DNA from: Eumeta japonica | Lineage: Eukaryota > Arthropoda > Insecta > Lepidoptera > Psychidae | Reading direction: 5' to 3' | DNA length: 64,000 nucleotides | Assembly: GCA_005406025.1 (NCBI GenBank) | Contig: BGZK01000101.1 | Span: forward strand, 620,001 to 684,000 | Shown: positions 46,543 through 60,000 of the stretch, piece after piece | Layout of the letters: every line of letters begins with the position of its first letter | How positions within the stretch are numbered: the stretch's first letter is position 1 | Position numbers and translations under genes: made by a program | The notes under the pieces: generated by a model | What the model was told of the DNA's origin: nothing | Database searches by the model: none | The model's input: the letters and a program-made list of their open reading frames with translations, nothing else

Positions 46543-49500
46543 TTTAATCACGGCACTTGTATTGCAATACAGAGAGCACACAGTTAGAGAACCACCTTAC
46601 TTATAATTCTTTTACAAATAATAACTGTACATATTACAGATTTTTGCAAAAAACAATAACTTGGGAGCGAAGTATAAGCAGTAGGACGCGCATCTTTCCA
46701 TTTGCCTGTTTGATTGGCCTTGCATAACGTAAAAACCGCTTAACCAAACAAAATCTAATGTCTGACAAACGTATAAGTTAACATTTAGAATTTAGTAGCT
46801 TCTTATCGGGGCTTCGCCCGCTTGAATATGAAACGGATTTCTCATTTTTTATACTGATTGGTTGTTAGTAAATTTGATATGCAACGCAAGGTCAAGTTCA
46901 ACACCTGTACTGCACTGAAATCGCTACCAGAGCCAGGATCAACACTGAAAGCGAGATTTTTTCGCAACAAAATAAAGAAAAGATGAATAAATTCGTGGAT
47001 AAAGCCGTAGATGAAATCGAATCATAAATTAAAAATACACGAAAGGTCAAAGCATAGATTAATAAAAAATTAGGCAGCACGCTTCATCCTGCGTCACAGT
47101 CACACGCGCCTGGCGGGTTTTTATGCATAGACGTAATATTATTATCTACAAAAATAGCAAATAAATTTTGCTTGTAAGTATTTGCAAATAAATTATCTTT
47201 TCCACTCTAGTTCGCCCACTTGGATACAAAATTGTGATATTTTTTATTGATACCTGGACCCTAAGCCTGATTCCGTTCTATTACCAATTCCGATGTCGAT
47301 TCTGTTCCTCATACGAAACCCTCTCTCTTTTACGGACGAACAAACAAAAAGGGAGATCAAACAGACAAACGGACAGACAAACAGAGAGACGTGTTATATG
47401 CATGAATTGAGATGTATGCATTTATGTACGGCGTAATTGTATCTACTGCGATAATTAATGTTACAATATATGTATTATCTTAACGCTCAGCTATATTTCA
47501 ACATTTCTTGTCACATAAATACTAATTATGCTCGTTGACACAGTGTTACGTTCTGGACGAATGTTTAAAACCTAGTGGCTGGCTGTCGCTTGACTGGTCT
47601 TGTTAATTAGTGCCGGAGCAACCAAGCTCGGTGCGGCCTCTTTCGAGTCTGTCGTGGAAATGTGAAACATTTCCAAGAGATAACTTAGTTATTTTCATTT
47701 TCAACAATAAATATTTAGGTTCATAACACATAGAACTATATGTTATGTAAAATTTAACTGCTAATTACTTTCACGTTAACGGTCTGTCTAATTTGTTAGG
47801 AAACCTACTTTTACTCTTAGTAGTAAATTCAGTAGCATGAAAACAATGCAATCACTTCAAAATTTAAAAAGATGGCACCTTAAAACAAAGTAAATATATG
47901 TGTTCATTAAGCTTTTCCAGGGAAAGCATCAATACCGATATACTTAAAAATATAAAAATTTTGTCAAAGAAAAATTTTTCATCGTCATTACTAAAGCTAT
48001 TTCCGAGACATTAACGTATAAATTTCTATAAATACCTTGTAATAATAGACAAGAATTGCTTATTTAAAGTAATAAGGCACCGTTAACATGGATAGATGTG
48101 AACTCCCTTCCGACCGAGTTCACACGCTGCATATTGATTTAGCTATGATGCACTTATACCTAATCTATTTAGTGCACAGTTTGGAGTTCAACCTTTCGTG
48201 CCGAAACTTAAAATCTACTGAATCAGTATTTAAAGCAATCTCGTGTTGAATTATATAGGTACGAATAAATCATGTACTGGAGTCACGTAAAGAAATACAT
48301 AAAGAAACCTAAGGGAACTTTACCAAAAAGGCTACATTCAAAGCACGATGCTTGAATCGTCAAAGCAACATCAAGTAGATATTTATTTCATTCCGAAACT
48401 CAGGGTTTTTCGCCTGTGCAGTACTTAAGCCGCCCATAGTATTGTAGATCGGTGTCCTCATTCTAGACCGAGGGGAGTCCTCTTTGGTCTCCATGAAGAT
48501 CATTTGTTGTAGAATAATCTGCTGTCCTGTGACTCGTCAACCCAAACAATAGTGACACTGGTATTAGGAATTTCTTCACCCTCCATCTGTACTGTCGTAG
48601 TAGTTGAACCCGATTCCTAGTCAAAACTACCATTTCGGTCTTCTCAAATCAATGCGTTATTTATTAAAAACAATCGTCGATACGAGAAGAACAAAATAAT
48701 AGTAAATTCTGTCCCTAATGGCCGAACACATCCAGACTGTATTATAACGTACAGAGGGTTATCTATTTCCTTATTCTTGTGCCGGCGAGGTATTTTATCG
48801 CAGCCATTTCCCGTAATGTATTCGCGAATAAAATTATCATTTTAACAGTATATATTTGTTGATATGTATTTATATTAACTGTTAAAACTATTATTGTAAC
48901 ATTTAATATTGGACGCCGTTAAATTTTCATTAGATCACATTAAGCTAAAAAAGCATAGTTTCTGAATGTAGGATCTCTAGCATAATTTGAAACTACCAAT
49001 TGGTATTATACGCGTTATCAAAACTTCTGACTTTCTATATCGTTTTAATGTAAATATCATTTATTTGATGCGGAAAAACACAATTAATAAAATGAGGACG
49101 AGTTTATTTTAATAAGACATCATTAGGAGAAAAATATTAACTTAATAATCTCAACCGAAGTGATGTTTAAAATTTAATACGCGCACGTAACGCGTCGACG
49201 ACAGCCGCTTAATCAATACAAGCGTTTTATTGAGGACGCGAAAACCTAGAAGAGCTCTTTCATTTTCAAATAAAAAAAATTAGATAAAGTTTAAATAAAT
49301 GCATGTATCTCATAAAATATAACCGGCTTATTTTTGGGTTGAAAATTCATATATAAATACTCCAAATACTGTTGAACTGGAATCACGTCCTACCCACACG
49401 ACAGAACGTGTTGGGCAGGCAAAGTCCTACCAACATTATGAGCGCATAAATTCATGCGGATGGATAAATAGATTTCTTTCTAGATAGATCTCTTTCACGC

Positions 49501-49837
49501 AAAGATTTTGGTGAAATTTTGTACTAATATAGCTCATACATTTAAATATCATACATATAGACTATAATTTTTGAAGGTATTAAGCTCACAGTTTCGCTTG
49601 CGTGAATGTAAAACAAATTCTTCATGTTTGTTGGTGACAGCAATACCTAAGGGAGAATCAAGTACAATATCGGTCCGGCATCTAAATCGCAATGGGGACC
49701 GGAACCAAGAGCGGACAAATGAGCGCGTGCTGGAGATCTTTACATAATAAACTAAATTTTACAAAAATAAAAATACCTACTTCAAAATACTTTGCCCATT
49801 CAAACCTAGGGGTTGTTTTGACGGCCATTTCACATGG
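46543..49837. other. Mostly AT-rich DNA with scraps of dispersed repeats
   Basis: 'GGGGCTTCGCCCGCTTGAAT' at 46808-46827 is the end motif of the 'CTAGC..CCCGCGG' repeat group. Hexamer-like 'TTCCGATGTCGATTC' near 47285 and 'ACAGACAAACGGACAGACAAAC' near 47365 fit the body and tail of the same group. A small perfect hairpin (TGGAAATGT, loop GAA, ACATTTCCA) lies at 47655-47675. No gene is supported. Confidence 0.45.
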
Positions 49838-50760
49838 CCTCTGCCTTTTTCGTGTCCGTAAACCACTTTTTTCGAAACTTAATTTTTAATTTAACAAATA
49901 AATAAAAATTGCGTAGTGCGAGGTAGAGGCTGTATAGCGAATGAGCACGTATTTCTATACCTAACGCGCACAGATCGCTAGTTGTTTGTCTAGCGGTATG
50001 TGATGCGGAGTTGTCGTGATGAAGGAAAATCCCATTACCAGGTCGTTTTTCTCAAACTTTCTTCAAAACTATAGGTAAACAATTGTTATTGTTTAAGTTT
50101 GCAGTAATTGTTTTTTTTATCTTCTTAAACAATTGTCGCATAATGACCTGTCATTCCTTTTTAGTGAAGGGAGAAAGAGGCCACTATTTTTTTTCAGACG
50201 CTTCTACCTCGTTCTTCTTTAATGTTCAACTTCTGGAAAGGAAATGCCAACTGAGAAGACTGTCTTTTGGTTGCAGGATCGTAACTTTAAGTCCAGCTTT
50301 CGTCACCAGTAACCATCTAGTACGCAGCATTTGAGTCACCAACGGCAGGCAAATCTTTGCATCATTTCGCGGCACTAATTATTACTATGGTGTTTTTGAG
50401 CGTCGGTGAAATTATGAGGTATCCACCGAGAACAGTTTCCTGACCGCTAAATAATCATAAAGGATTTTGTCCACTTAGCTCATACCAATGCGTAGGATTG
50501 CGTAAATCTGCTGGTAGGTCACTCTTTTGAGTCTGTATTGTGAACCGCACAACACTGATATCTTCGGCCGTCGCTGTAGAAGCACGTCCCGAGCGCAGAT
50601 CGTCAGTCAGATTAGTGCGACCACTTTCGAACTTGTTTAACCAGTTATTAAGAGTGGCCAGGGATGAAGCCTCATCATAAAAAGCCAACCAAAGTTTGTT
50701 ATAACTTTCTTGTTGTGTTAAATGGCAACGAGAATCATAGAAAATCACTACACAAAATTC
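49838..50760 (-). pseudogene. Mariner transposase pseudogene
   Basis: The minus strand begins with a helix-turn-helix region typical of mariner: 'FYDSRCHLTQQESYNKL', then 'WLNKFESGRTNLTDDLRSGR' and 'ASTATAEDISVVR' (50500-50748). A frame change leads to 'CSRWIPHNFTDAQK' (about 50380-50425). 'VTGDESW', holding the first catalytic Asp, is near 50290-50310, and 'YDPATKRQSS' follows. 'HHDNSASHTAR', holding the second catalytic Asp, is near 50000-50030. A weak 'NFYLF' stands where the third Asp block should be, so the third Asp is not identifiable. Many stops and shifts show it is dead. Mariner elements move by cut and paste into TA sites. Terminal inverted repeats could not be delimited. Confidence 0.85.
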
Positions 50761-52839
50761 ATGTTAACGTTAGACAAAGAATGTTCTTTTTGCTGCCAAT
50801 TTGTAAAAACAAATAACAGATGATTGCAATATTTCCAATAAGCTTGGCTAACAGTTCTATTTATAAGCTTAAATATGGGTTATTATTTTACAGGTTCTAA
50901 ATTGCCAATTCTAAACATTTTAAGTGTAACTTACGCACGGCAAATTAAAATTGAACAACGCATTCAATAGATGTCTTAGTTCAAAATTAAAAAAAAAATA
51001 CATTTTATTTAAATAAATATAATTTTTTGAACTTGAAGAGCTAAAAATGTATTTAAATTATATTTTTGAGTGCGAAGAGCTTGAAAAATGTTTTAACCAT
51101 CTCTCGGAGAAACTTTTATGCTCAAACTTAATAATTAACTGCTAGCTGTATTTTTGAAGACTTTATTGTCGAAAGTGGCAAAAATTCTCAAAAACCAAAC
51201 TTGAAGTGTTTTCTATTAAGTACTGAAAAGTTCCACTATCCACCCTTTAGAATCAGACTTTTGATACTGGTAAATATATGGTATTTATCCAAACGAAACA
51301 TATGACCTCAAACTTGAAAGTGACTAATAGCCATTAAAGTGCAGTTTTTGTTTATAAATGGCACTATTTTCGCTAGACCCTAAGCTTTAAGGAGTGTTGA
51401 AGCTTCCACCATCAACTCAGTTGCACAAAATGATGACTCCCAGACACTGACTGAATAACTAAAAAAAAGAGCTCAAATGTACTATAGTATATTTGGGAAC
51501 CCTTCGATTTCCACTAAGATGTCATCCTTAGATTTTGACTTGGTGACAGTGGGACCACCTTTGAGTATATCCTTTCCAACAAAATCATTTTCGAAATCGA
51601 TTTGCAATTTACGACGATATTGCGTAATATACGCACAAAAAAAAACAGGCTAAATAATTATTTTCTTCCATTTTTGAAGTAGATTCTGTTCGTGTGTTTT
51701 CGGTGTAAAAATTTGGGTTCATCTGTGATAATTTCATCAAAAATGAATCGGATCCAGAACCAGAATGTACATCGAAACTGGAACTGGTGTCAAAGCGTTA
51801 CCAGGATCAAAATCGACATTGAGACCGAATTCAGGATTCTCGTCGATAGCGTGATCGGTCGATATAAAAGATTAAATAAGTCATTCTATATCCGTATTAT
51901 GTATCTACGAAATCGTTGTCGTTCACTACTTAGAGAAGAAAAATCAAAACCATTGATTATTTTGACAGAAACCAGCCTAATCCGAGTTCGAAGGCGCTTC
52001 ACTGAGATATTAAACATTTGCTTTCTAGGCTGATCCGATACATTTCCACGTATTGCATTACATTAATCCGTGTATCAAGTCAACAGGTCCGACGTTTCTA
52101 AAAATATCATGTCATGTATATAAGGGCTCATAATATTAGAAAATATTGTCCCATGCGTACATTGACAACGCACCCCGTGGTCAAACCTTCGAGTTGCTAC
52201 GCAATCGGTAAATTTCCGCTATCCTTCTGACATGATTTGATGTCAGAAAGACAGCGATAGAAGTACAAAACGCTCGCTAAAAACTGGGAATTTTTTTAGA
52301 TCATGCTTCTTTTAGCGCCCTGGGAGAAACGGAGTGTATTTTTTCCGCGTGTGACTTAATTTAAACGCGACAGTGTAACACACCATGAAGTTATTACAGT
52401 TTGAAGTTCTGCAAGCGGTGCGTGTATAAAATATTCTGTTGCCGCTCTATTGTACAACTGGCTTTCAGTACACATATGTATGGCTTCCGATTTCGTTAGT
52501 CGTTCAAAGAAATTAAGTGATTAAAGCGTGTGCTGTAATCACAAATCGCAGTGATCATTGCTTATTTGCGCCAAAGAAATATAATTGTTTATTTGGATGT
52601 ACAAATACAGATAGCCTTTTTTAAAGTAAATTCGTTCATATTATAAATTATTTTATGATCATCGCTATATTCCATATTCGAGATATGAAATATAACCTTA
52701 GTTCCAGCACGTTACGATTCTACAGATCATACAACATTTGTTGAAAATTTCTCGCAATCATCACACAAGCGACGTATGAGATAAGGTTGCGTAGTCAATG
52801 GAAGGCGTTCAAAGTTGATGCGTCAGGCTGCTGTTGCGC
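50761..52839. other. AT-rich DNA with one repeat-group fragment
   Basis: At about 51745-51865 'GATCCAGAACCAGAATG', 'GAAACTGGAACTGG' and 'CGACATTGAGACCG' are hexamer-type words as in the repeats at 27885 and 60001, so a fragment of that group is likely. The 113-codon frame across it is incidental. Elsewhere nothing is supported. Confidence 0.45.
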
Positions 52840-53040
52840 CGCCCTAGCTGAAAGCCGTTTAATGATAAAACTCCTCGAAATAATTACTCTATTTCAGCTC
52901 ATGAAAATTGAACTTTCGAGTTTCTCGTCAGACGTTTAAGTTTAATTGGAACTCATCCACGAACACTCCAGCGACTTGAAGTTGTCATTATCTCGCTTAA
53001 TTAAATTTCTAGATATTATTATAATTTAAGCAATCATCTA
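52840..53040. promoter_or_regulatory. Candidate regulatory block with homeodomain-like words
   Basis: It contains 'GCCGTTTAATGATAAAAC', 'GAAATAATTACTC', 'AAGTTTAATTGGAAC' and 'CTCGCTTAATTAAATTTC' within 200 bp, with moderate GC. It has no repeat signature or frame. The call is weak and composition- and motif-based. Confidence 0.25.
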
Positions 53041-54772
53041 AATGAAAGGAGCTGATACCTCTTCTTTTCTTAGTCGATCTTTATTTTAATGAAAATAGAA
53101 ACGTATGCATTGGACATATTTCTTTAATGACTTGATATTAAATTTAATTATAATTTTTATGTAATTCCGTATCATAGAGTTAAAGTAGAATTCTTAAATT
53201 GAATACAAAAACAGTTTATAAAACAATATTTACTGGTAATAGATAAGACAAATGAACCATCCAAGTGCGAGTGCAGGCTCACATAATGAGGGTTCCGTAC
53301 CATCAAACAATATCATTCTGTAATATATTGTGGTTACTTAGAGCAAGTTATTGTTGTTTTTGTCATTGCAACCCCAATGCTCTTTTTGCATCGTGGGATT
53401 GGTGACGTGTCCTAATCCTGTATTGTATTTAATTTGAATAAATGGTGAAAAACTAATTTGACGTCTTACAATTGCAAATAACAAAAGAGGAATAGACCCC
53501 TGTGAATAGGTAAATGTTTAAGAAATCAATTAGAATTTGTTACATATATTTACCAAAATAACTTTGTTTTTTAATTTAATTCGAGATCCTTATCGTGAGT
53601 TGGACTCACATTTGTCAAGTTTTCGTTATTCGTATCTATTCCAGTGTGAGAATTACCTTAGTTTTGTAGTTTGTGTTTTTTATAATATTTTGTAGTAGTA
53701 GTATAACGTATTCTACATAACTACGTGTTGCGGTTCGAGCCTTACAACCCTTTAAAGGTAGAGCACCTAGACAGACAGAAGAACATAAAGACGGCGAGAT
53801 AGGGTCCCATCGACACCCTTTGACTGCGGAACCATAAAAACGAGATCATCCTTGACTATTTGAAGCGAATAACATGGATGCCATTATTTTTATTGACAAA
53901 GAGATAATGACTTGTACAATCTTAATCTTAAGGCAATTATTGAAAAAGAAAAGCAGGGAGAAAACGTAATCTCTTAACCTTTAGCTCGAGTCGAAGATAA
54001 TACGTAAAAAAAAATATAACAAAGGCTGACATTCCGTGTACCGTGCGGTAGAAAATGATGAAACGATGTTTCAGATAGCAATAAAGATTTTCCGTAAGCA
54101 CTGACTCACGGAAATTCTTTTTTACGTCCACTTTGGTCCCACTTTTACGACTAAAGTGGGGATGCTTCTTTTTAGAGAACCATCGAAGTATTAAAAAAAC
54201 ATTTATGCTACTTATTAATTAACAATCCTGTTCTGTTATTTAACTTGCTATTTTGATCGCGCGAATTCAAAAATAAATATAACACGAACGCTATCGGCCG
54301 AAACGAAACAAACGGAAAGATAATAACTTGGGAAAAAGCTAATATGTATGAGGTATACTAGATCTTATGTGCTACACTCGATATCCCCAAGCTTCTTAAT
54401 TTATTTTATAGTGTAGCATGAAGCTCTTGTCTGATCTGTATCTCTTAAATTCAAGTCTTACAACAGAACTGTGAAATATATCCTATGAACAAAATATAAT
54501 ATTGGACTCAATATTTATCATATTAAAACTTGGCCTCTATGTGGTTCAGTTGAAATTTCCAAATATACAAGTTCTCTACTGTCAGCTTTATGGTTAATTT
54601 TAGAACGTGACCTAAAGCTAATGTTGTCAGTATATAAAATATTCCATTTCTTTTTTCTCAACTCAATTATTTTTAATTGTCCTCGTCTTGAATTGGATAT
54701 GCTTTGGCGCACTTCAGATAGTTATTTAAAAATGTCTATACGCTGCACTTCCCCTATATCTACATATACATA
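53041..54772. other. AT-rich DNA, no supported gene
   Basis: A 7-bp pair CCACTTT/AAAGTGG brackets 54126-54158. Nothing else could be supported. Confidence 0.45.
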
Positions 54773-55985
54773 CTAGCTTGTGCCCGCGGCGCCGCCTTAT
54801 AAACGAAAATGAATTCCGTCATCTTATAAAGGATGGAATCGCTCATGCTTTTTGTCGCAAATATTCTTTATCTCCTTTTTGTAGAGCAATTTTGCCGAAG
54901 AAACCATAATCATTGGAGTAGCTGTTTCTGAGAAAAATAGCTTAGAATATGGACATAAAAAATTCATATTTGACGCAGACAACGTCAGATACAAATACTA
55001 GTTTCCTTTTTTTGCAAATCTTTCAATTCGCTAATACAATATATCGCCAGTTTTATAGAAGTTTTGTGAATGGCTTAAGCTCGCAAAAAAATACCTCTTT
55101 TTATGTATTACCTTACTCCCTCCGTCTGATTCTGAAAGACACATCTCACTACTTTTCAGTCGTACCTCGCTCCGTAAAAAATTCAACGATTCTTTACTGT
55201 GATAATAAATAAATTACAAAACACATGCAATATACATGCAAGTACATAAAGACAAATGAATATGGCTGGTAAAAAAATATTAAAATAATAAATGTTTTTT
55301 TTAACTATAATTCCATATATATAACATATAAACTAAGATTTTTCAAGTCACAGGTTTTGTCTGTATACTAATTTTTATCAAAATCGGTCAAACAATCCTT
55401 AAATTGTAAGCGAACGTACAGACAGACATAGTAGCATATCGTTTGCTTTTATTGCATACCAATTTTCATCACGATCAGTCGAAGAGTTCATAAGCTATAA
55501 AACAACGTACATTCAGACGTGCGAGTCAATAGCCTATTATTTGCACAATCACATGTTCTAAATGAATACCAGTTTATATTAAGTTTGTTGAAACGCTTAA
55601 TTTTATAAAAGAACATATACATAGAAATAAGACAGTCGCTCCTAATTTCTGCAATCATATGTCCTGACTGTAAACCATTTTTCATCAAGATCGGTAAAAT
55701 ATTATTTAAGTTATAAAAAAACAAACAGGCGGACAAACAGACAGGCAGATAATAATTTATCATGTGCATAATCACATGTTTTTATAGTATATTAAATTTC
55801 ATCACGATCGGTCAAACCGCAAAGGACATAAAGACAGACAGCAGACAAACAGACAGCGGACAAACCGACCGACATGAACTTTAAAAATGGTAGAATTGTG
55901 GTCTGTTATTCAGAAAATAAACATCTATCATGAAATATTACAAAAAAAAAATGAAACTACAAAAAGACGCTGCAGATTTATGTAA
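54773..55985 (+). mobile_element. Long dispersed repeat R3, copy A, with internal tandem expansion
   Basis: It starts at the group end motif 'ACTAGCTTGTGCCCGCGG'. The segment 'GTTTCCTTTTTTTGC..CGCCAGTTTTATAG' then 'AATGGCTTAAGCTCGCAAAA' at 55000-55090 matches 62363-62455. The last part 'AATGGTAGAATTG', 'ATCTATCATGAAA', 'ACAAAAAGACGCTGCAGATTTATG' matches 62715-62825. Between them four monomers are built on '(T)TTCATCA[AC]GATCGGTCAAA' and followed by 'ACAGACAGAC' words (near 55376, 55465, 55680 and 55797), where copy B has one. No protein is encoded, so it is non-autonomous. The class is not certain. Confidence 0.65.
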
Positions 55986-58012
55986 TAGTATAAATATATG
56001 ACTTAAATTTATCGAGATAGATTATAAGAAATGAGCGTCCATATTTCAAAACCGGGTCTCTGACACGCTTTTATCCTTTGCTGAAAAGGGTTAAGGATTG
56101 AAATGATATTGTATTTTACATGTTTTACTCTTTATTTCAGACTATTTTTGGGATAAAAGAAACACGTTACTCCACATCATTCATAGTGGAATAATATAAT
56201 TCTTTGTCTCCAAGAACAAATAACTACTGAATTGTGTATTATAATAACCAAATGTCCGCCCCGACATGGCAATGTATACCACAAAAAAGATTTGAATATA
56301 GACAACGTAATACTAACGTGATCTTATTTAAACAAAACACATGCTTCAATAGTCCATCATACTGACAGTATAGTTGGAGTTCAGCGTATTGAATTTGTGG
56401 TAGTTTTTCTGAATAAAAGAATATTATCAATTTATATCGTTAACTTCTAATTAAATTATAATTAATAATCTTCACAAATCCTTGTAAAATCTTTTGTCTT
56501 ATAAATTTTAATACACTATCTAATACATAAAAACATATATCTATAGGTTTGTTCTCACTAGTCCGTGCGTCATTCATCGAATTGAATAGAAAATTCAGTA
56601 TATATTGTACACACAAATGGAAAGGTTTCTGAAAAAAACCTAGCGCTTATCCCCACCTTCGTCTCTATATTCATATTAAATTGAATAACTTAAATAATCC
56701 TAAAAATAACTCTACTATTAAAATCTGCTTTAAGATCTACTACAATAGAAATATAGTAATGCTCAAGAGACGCACTTGGACAAGACAAGAGTTAATGTTA
56801 CAGGAACTAAGAAAAATGAACGACAATATCACAGAACAAGCTAGAGATTACAACGATTGTGGACGTTTTTTACCAATTTTCAAAAATTGGAAAGCTTTTC
56901 TATTTTTAAATATGGTTTTACAATTAATACGCATATTGTTATAACACCAACATTGTAGTTACCACGCAACCATTGCTCATCATTTTCGTGCAAAAAAAAA
57001 AAATTGAATTTCATAAATTTTATATTAAACGTCTTATTCTTACATTTAAAATTTGTTGCTTAAATGTTTGCTTATTAAAATTAACCACTAGAGCAAAAGC
57101 ATTTAATTAGTTTTCTTATAGAGTTTTATGTTATATTCGCAACTACGAAATTTACAAACCTCTATTTAGGCTTTTACGAGCTTTTATTGGATAGTATAAT
57201 CAACACGATTTAATTTATAGTATTTCCTCTATAAAAAAACTCTTAAAATAAATACTGATTCTACAGCGATTATTATTGATGAAACATAGAATAAAAGAGC
57301 TCGTAGTTTTACTACGATATTTTGTAGATTCCAAATTAATCAGCCGATTTATAAAGTACGTTGATATTAGTTTTTATCGTACAGCTATTTCATTGAGATT
57401 ATCACAGCGATAAACTTTATGGAATGTTTTGAATAAACTATTATAATAGTTAATCCAAAATGATGTCGCTGCAGTTTCATTTTCTGAGCAAAACGGTGTA
57501 CAAATTAAAATTAAAGAACGTTGTCCATTAACCCGTTTTGTTTGGTATTCTGGTCACATTTTATAGACGATTCCTTCTAAATTTTGTTAGTATCACCGAA
57601 CGTAAACGATTTTTCAGTATTATTATAAGTCTTTATTACAAAAAAATTAGTTCATTGCGGTCAGTTTACCAAAATACCGAGCGTCGTCAAAACACATTGG
57701 TTTTACGATTTGCAAATTGTAAATGTAATTTTTATAGAAATTTTAAACTTGATTGATTTTTTCGAGAAAATAACTGAGAATCTCGACATATGGGACGGTG
57801 ATACATTGTCTCAAGTATTTCTTTCTTCTATCTTTCACAGTTTTAAATAATTTAATAATACCTTCTTTTGAAGTCTTTTGTTAATATTTTTATATACACA
57901 CATCTTCTTTAGGAAAAATTACAGAAAAAGGCTTCTGACGTAGTTTACTGCATGTAGAAAGCTTGAAATATTCTTAAAAAATTTGAGATCAAAATTTTTA
58001 GACATTTATAAT
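55986..58012. other. AT-rich DNA, no supported gene
   Basis: Short open frames at 56239-56430, 56681-56944 and 57538-57756 have no recognisable motif. The one at 56681 has an unusually mixed composition ('RTWTRQELMLQELRKMND') but is not identifiable. Confidence 0.45.
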
Positions 58013-58830
58013 AACTAGCTGGGCGACCGAGCTTTGCTCGGATTATTTTTTGGATACATTAAGTGTATAAAAGACTGTTAATATACCAAGTTGTAAAACT
58101 AATGTCACTTCATTTCGCTGATTAAAAAACAGTCCATTATCACCTGTAAAATATCAAGAGTCGTACTATTAAAATTGTAAAATATAGTTGTCTGAGGCGA
58201 TTTTAATGTTTTTAAAATATTTTTTTAATGATTTCTGTGCAATTTGTAATATTCGACATATTTTACTACTTATTTAGTGCTACTAATGAGATCGTATTGA
58301 GATCTAATTGAGATCGTAGTTTTATCTTTTAACACAAGATGGCACTCGTTTCCCATTAAATGGACCACAACTGACGACTGACACATTTTCAAATTAATAT
58401 TCCAAAAACAACCATGAAAATAATAAAAAAAACTAATATTGAGGTTATTTTTGATAAAATTAATTTAAAGAAAAGCAAACGGGAAGTGGATCAAATTTAA
58501 CTTGCAAGACCAAGATGCACCCCAGGCTCGAACTCGGGATCTTCTGCACAGAAAGCATACGTGATAGCCGCTGCTCCACGGCAACTGTAAAACCCATGGC
58601 GAAATATCTATATACATTTAGTAAGTAAGCATTCATATCCCGGTTTTTAATTTTTTTCTTAAAAAATCGCGTTTTCTCGGGAAAAACACCTATGTAGATA
58701 AACTTGAAACACTAAACTTTATCTAAATATAAATTTTTCATGAAAATCGTTAGAGCCGTTTCCGAGATAGCTGGTATATATAAACAAACAAATATACAAG
58801 AATTGCTCCTTTAAAGGTATTAGATAGATA
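58013..58830 (+). mobile_element. Non-autonomous repeat bounded by CTAGCTGGGCGACCG and a GAATTGCTCC tail
   Basis: It begins 'AACTAGCTGGGCGACCGAGC' then 'TTTGCTCGG' and ends 'GTTAGAGCCGTTTCCGAGAT' then 'CAAGAATTGCTCCTTTAAAG' and 'GTATTAGAT'. Both ends are, from my knowledge, standard for a repeat abundant in Lepidoptera. It encodes no protein. A tRNA-like segment is embedded in the opposite orientation (58512-58588). A related tail, 'AATTGCTTATTTAAAG', occurs at 48054-48069, suggesting another degraded copy ending there. Confidence 0.6.
58512..58588 (-). repeat. tRNA-like segment inside the 58.0-58.8 kb element
   Basis: On the minus strand 'GCCGTGGAGCAGCGGC' (box A-like) and 'CCCGAGTTCGAGCCTGGGG' (a good box B, GTTCGAGCC) are spaced as in a tRNA. 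The anticodon region 'CTTTCTGTGCAGAAG' does not give a normal 5-bp stem and 7-nt loop, and no matched acceptor stem is visible. It is a tRNA-derived relic and not a functional tRNA gene. Confidence 0.6.
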
Positions 58831-59029
58831 CTGGAGCACTTGTGGTCAGTCTAAAAGAAAACGAAGTGCAGATAACATAATACACTCACTACAAGCCTAT
58901 ATTTAATGAAACAATAGATAATGTTTTTCCAAGTTCCAAAAGACCGCATACAGAAATAGAAAGATTTAAGGATTTTTGAATTACTATCGTACTATAATTT
59001 CAATATATTATTTACTGTTAGTCCTAACT
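58831..59029. other. AT-rich DNA, no feature seen
   Basis: Nothing supported. Confidence 0.4.
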
Positions 59030-59290
59030 GTCTGCCAATTGATTTTGTAAATGTTTACAGTGCCCACAATTTTGATTTACATCGTTTGCGAATCAGATTA
59101 AAATGCATATGCAAATCGTTTATGTTTTCATAATCTCAATGTATTTTAAATGAAAGGGCATTTATGAGAAAACAGCTTACAAACAATTGTTCCCCAAGTT
59201 TTATAACTGGCCAAGTTGATTGTCACCGTTCCCGCAACTAGCGCCTCTGCCGGACGAACATTGCATTAATTTAAACGTTATACAACCTTT
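59030..59290. promoter_or_regulatory. Candidate regulatory block with POU and forkhead-like sites
   Basis: A perfect octamer ATGCAAAT lies at 59109-59116 inside 'ATGCATATGCAAATC'. 'GTAAATGTTTAC' (59047-59058) gives the forkhead word GTAAACA on the minus strand. 'AGCGCCTCTGCCGGACG' and 'CATTAATTTAAACG' follow. There is no repeat signature. An enhancer is a reasonable inference but untested. Confidence 0.35.
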
Positions 59291-60000
59291 TACGACAACG
59301 TGTTGAACATGAATAAAAAAATAGACAGACGGATGGATTTAACGAAAAAATAATGTATTATAAGGACTGTCTTAAAGCAAACATTTGCAGACGCAGTTTC
59401 CGCACTATACAATGACATTTTATATTCTAAAGAAAGTTAACTAGTTTTATCATTCGAAAATGATAGCAAAGTGATAGCCACAGTATTTAAATGGCCACTT
59501 TGGTTATCCAGTATTTGATTTGGTTGTCCAGTACTTGGGTATCTAATATGATCAAAGAAGGTTCAAGACCTGTGGTAAAATGCGAAGTTATCAGGTAATT
59601 TGGACATATGATGAGTAAAGACGAAGAATAGGCTGTCAAGAAAACTTTGGCCATCTCAGACAAGAAAAATGGTAGAGGACGGCCCATGTCTATGTGGTGG
59701 ACAAACATTACCAAAAATGGAATGGAAAACCAAATCCACATCCACATACAACCCAGAACAGAATGCCTAACACCCTAAGAACGAGGAGGGCTGAACCCAA
59801 ATAAAAGAAAAAATCGAGGAATAAGAGGGAGAAAAAGATTTTCCTTGTAGAAAACTACGCCATACATAAGTGAAATATAGGTCACTAACATTTTCCCCGA
59901 CCTCGTTCGCATATTTATACTGCAGCAGCAATTCTGAAAATTCTTTCAGTAATAGAAAGCTACACCGTGCACTAGTCACAATTATATTTTATTTTTATAC
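59291..60000. other. AT-rich DNA, no supported gene
   Basis: 'TTGGTTATCCAGTATTTGAT' followed by 'TTGGTTGTCCAGTACTTG' at 59502-59538 is a tandem near-duplicate. Open frames of 70-86 codons are unrecognised. Confidence 0.45.

Noticed and set aside
47655..47675. Perfect 9-bp hairpin with GAA loop
   Set aside because: Too short to stand out from chance in a 64-kb AT-rich window; no supporting context.
53725..53760. 'GCGGTTCGAGCC', a box B-like word
   Set aside because: No box A or tRNA-like fold at the right distance.
55330..55870. Regularly spaced repeats that could suggest a CRISPR array
   Set aside because: The units are degenerate and unequal in length and lie within a eukaryotic dispersed repeat.
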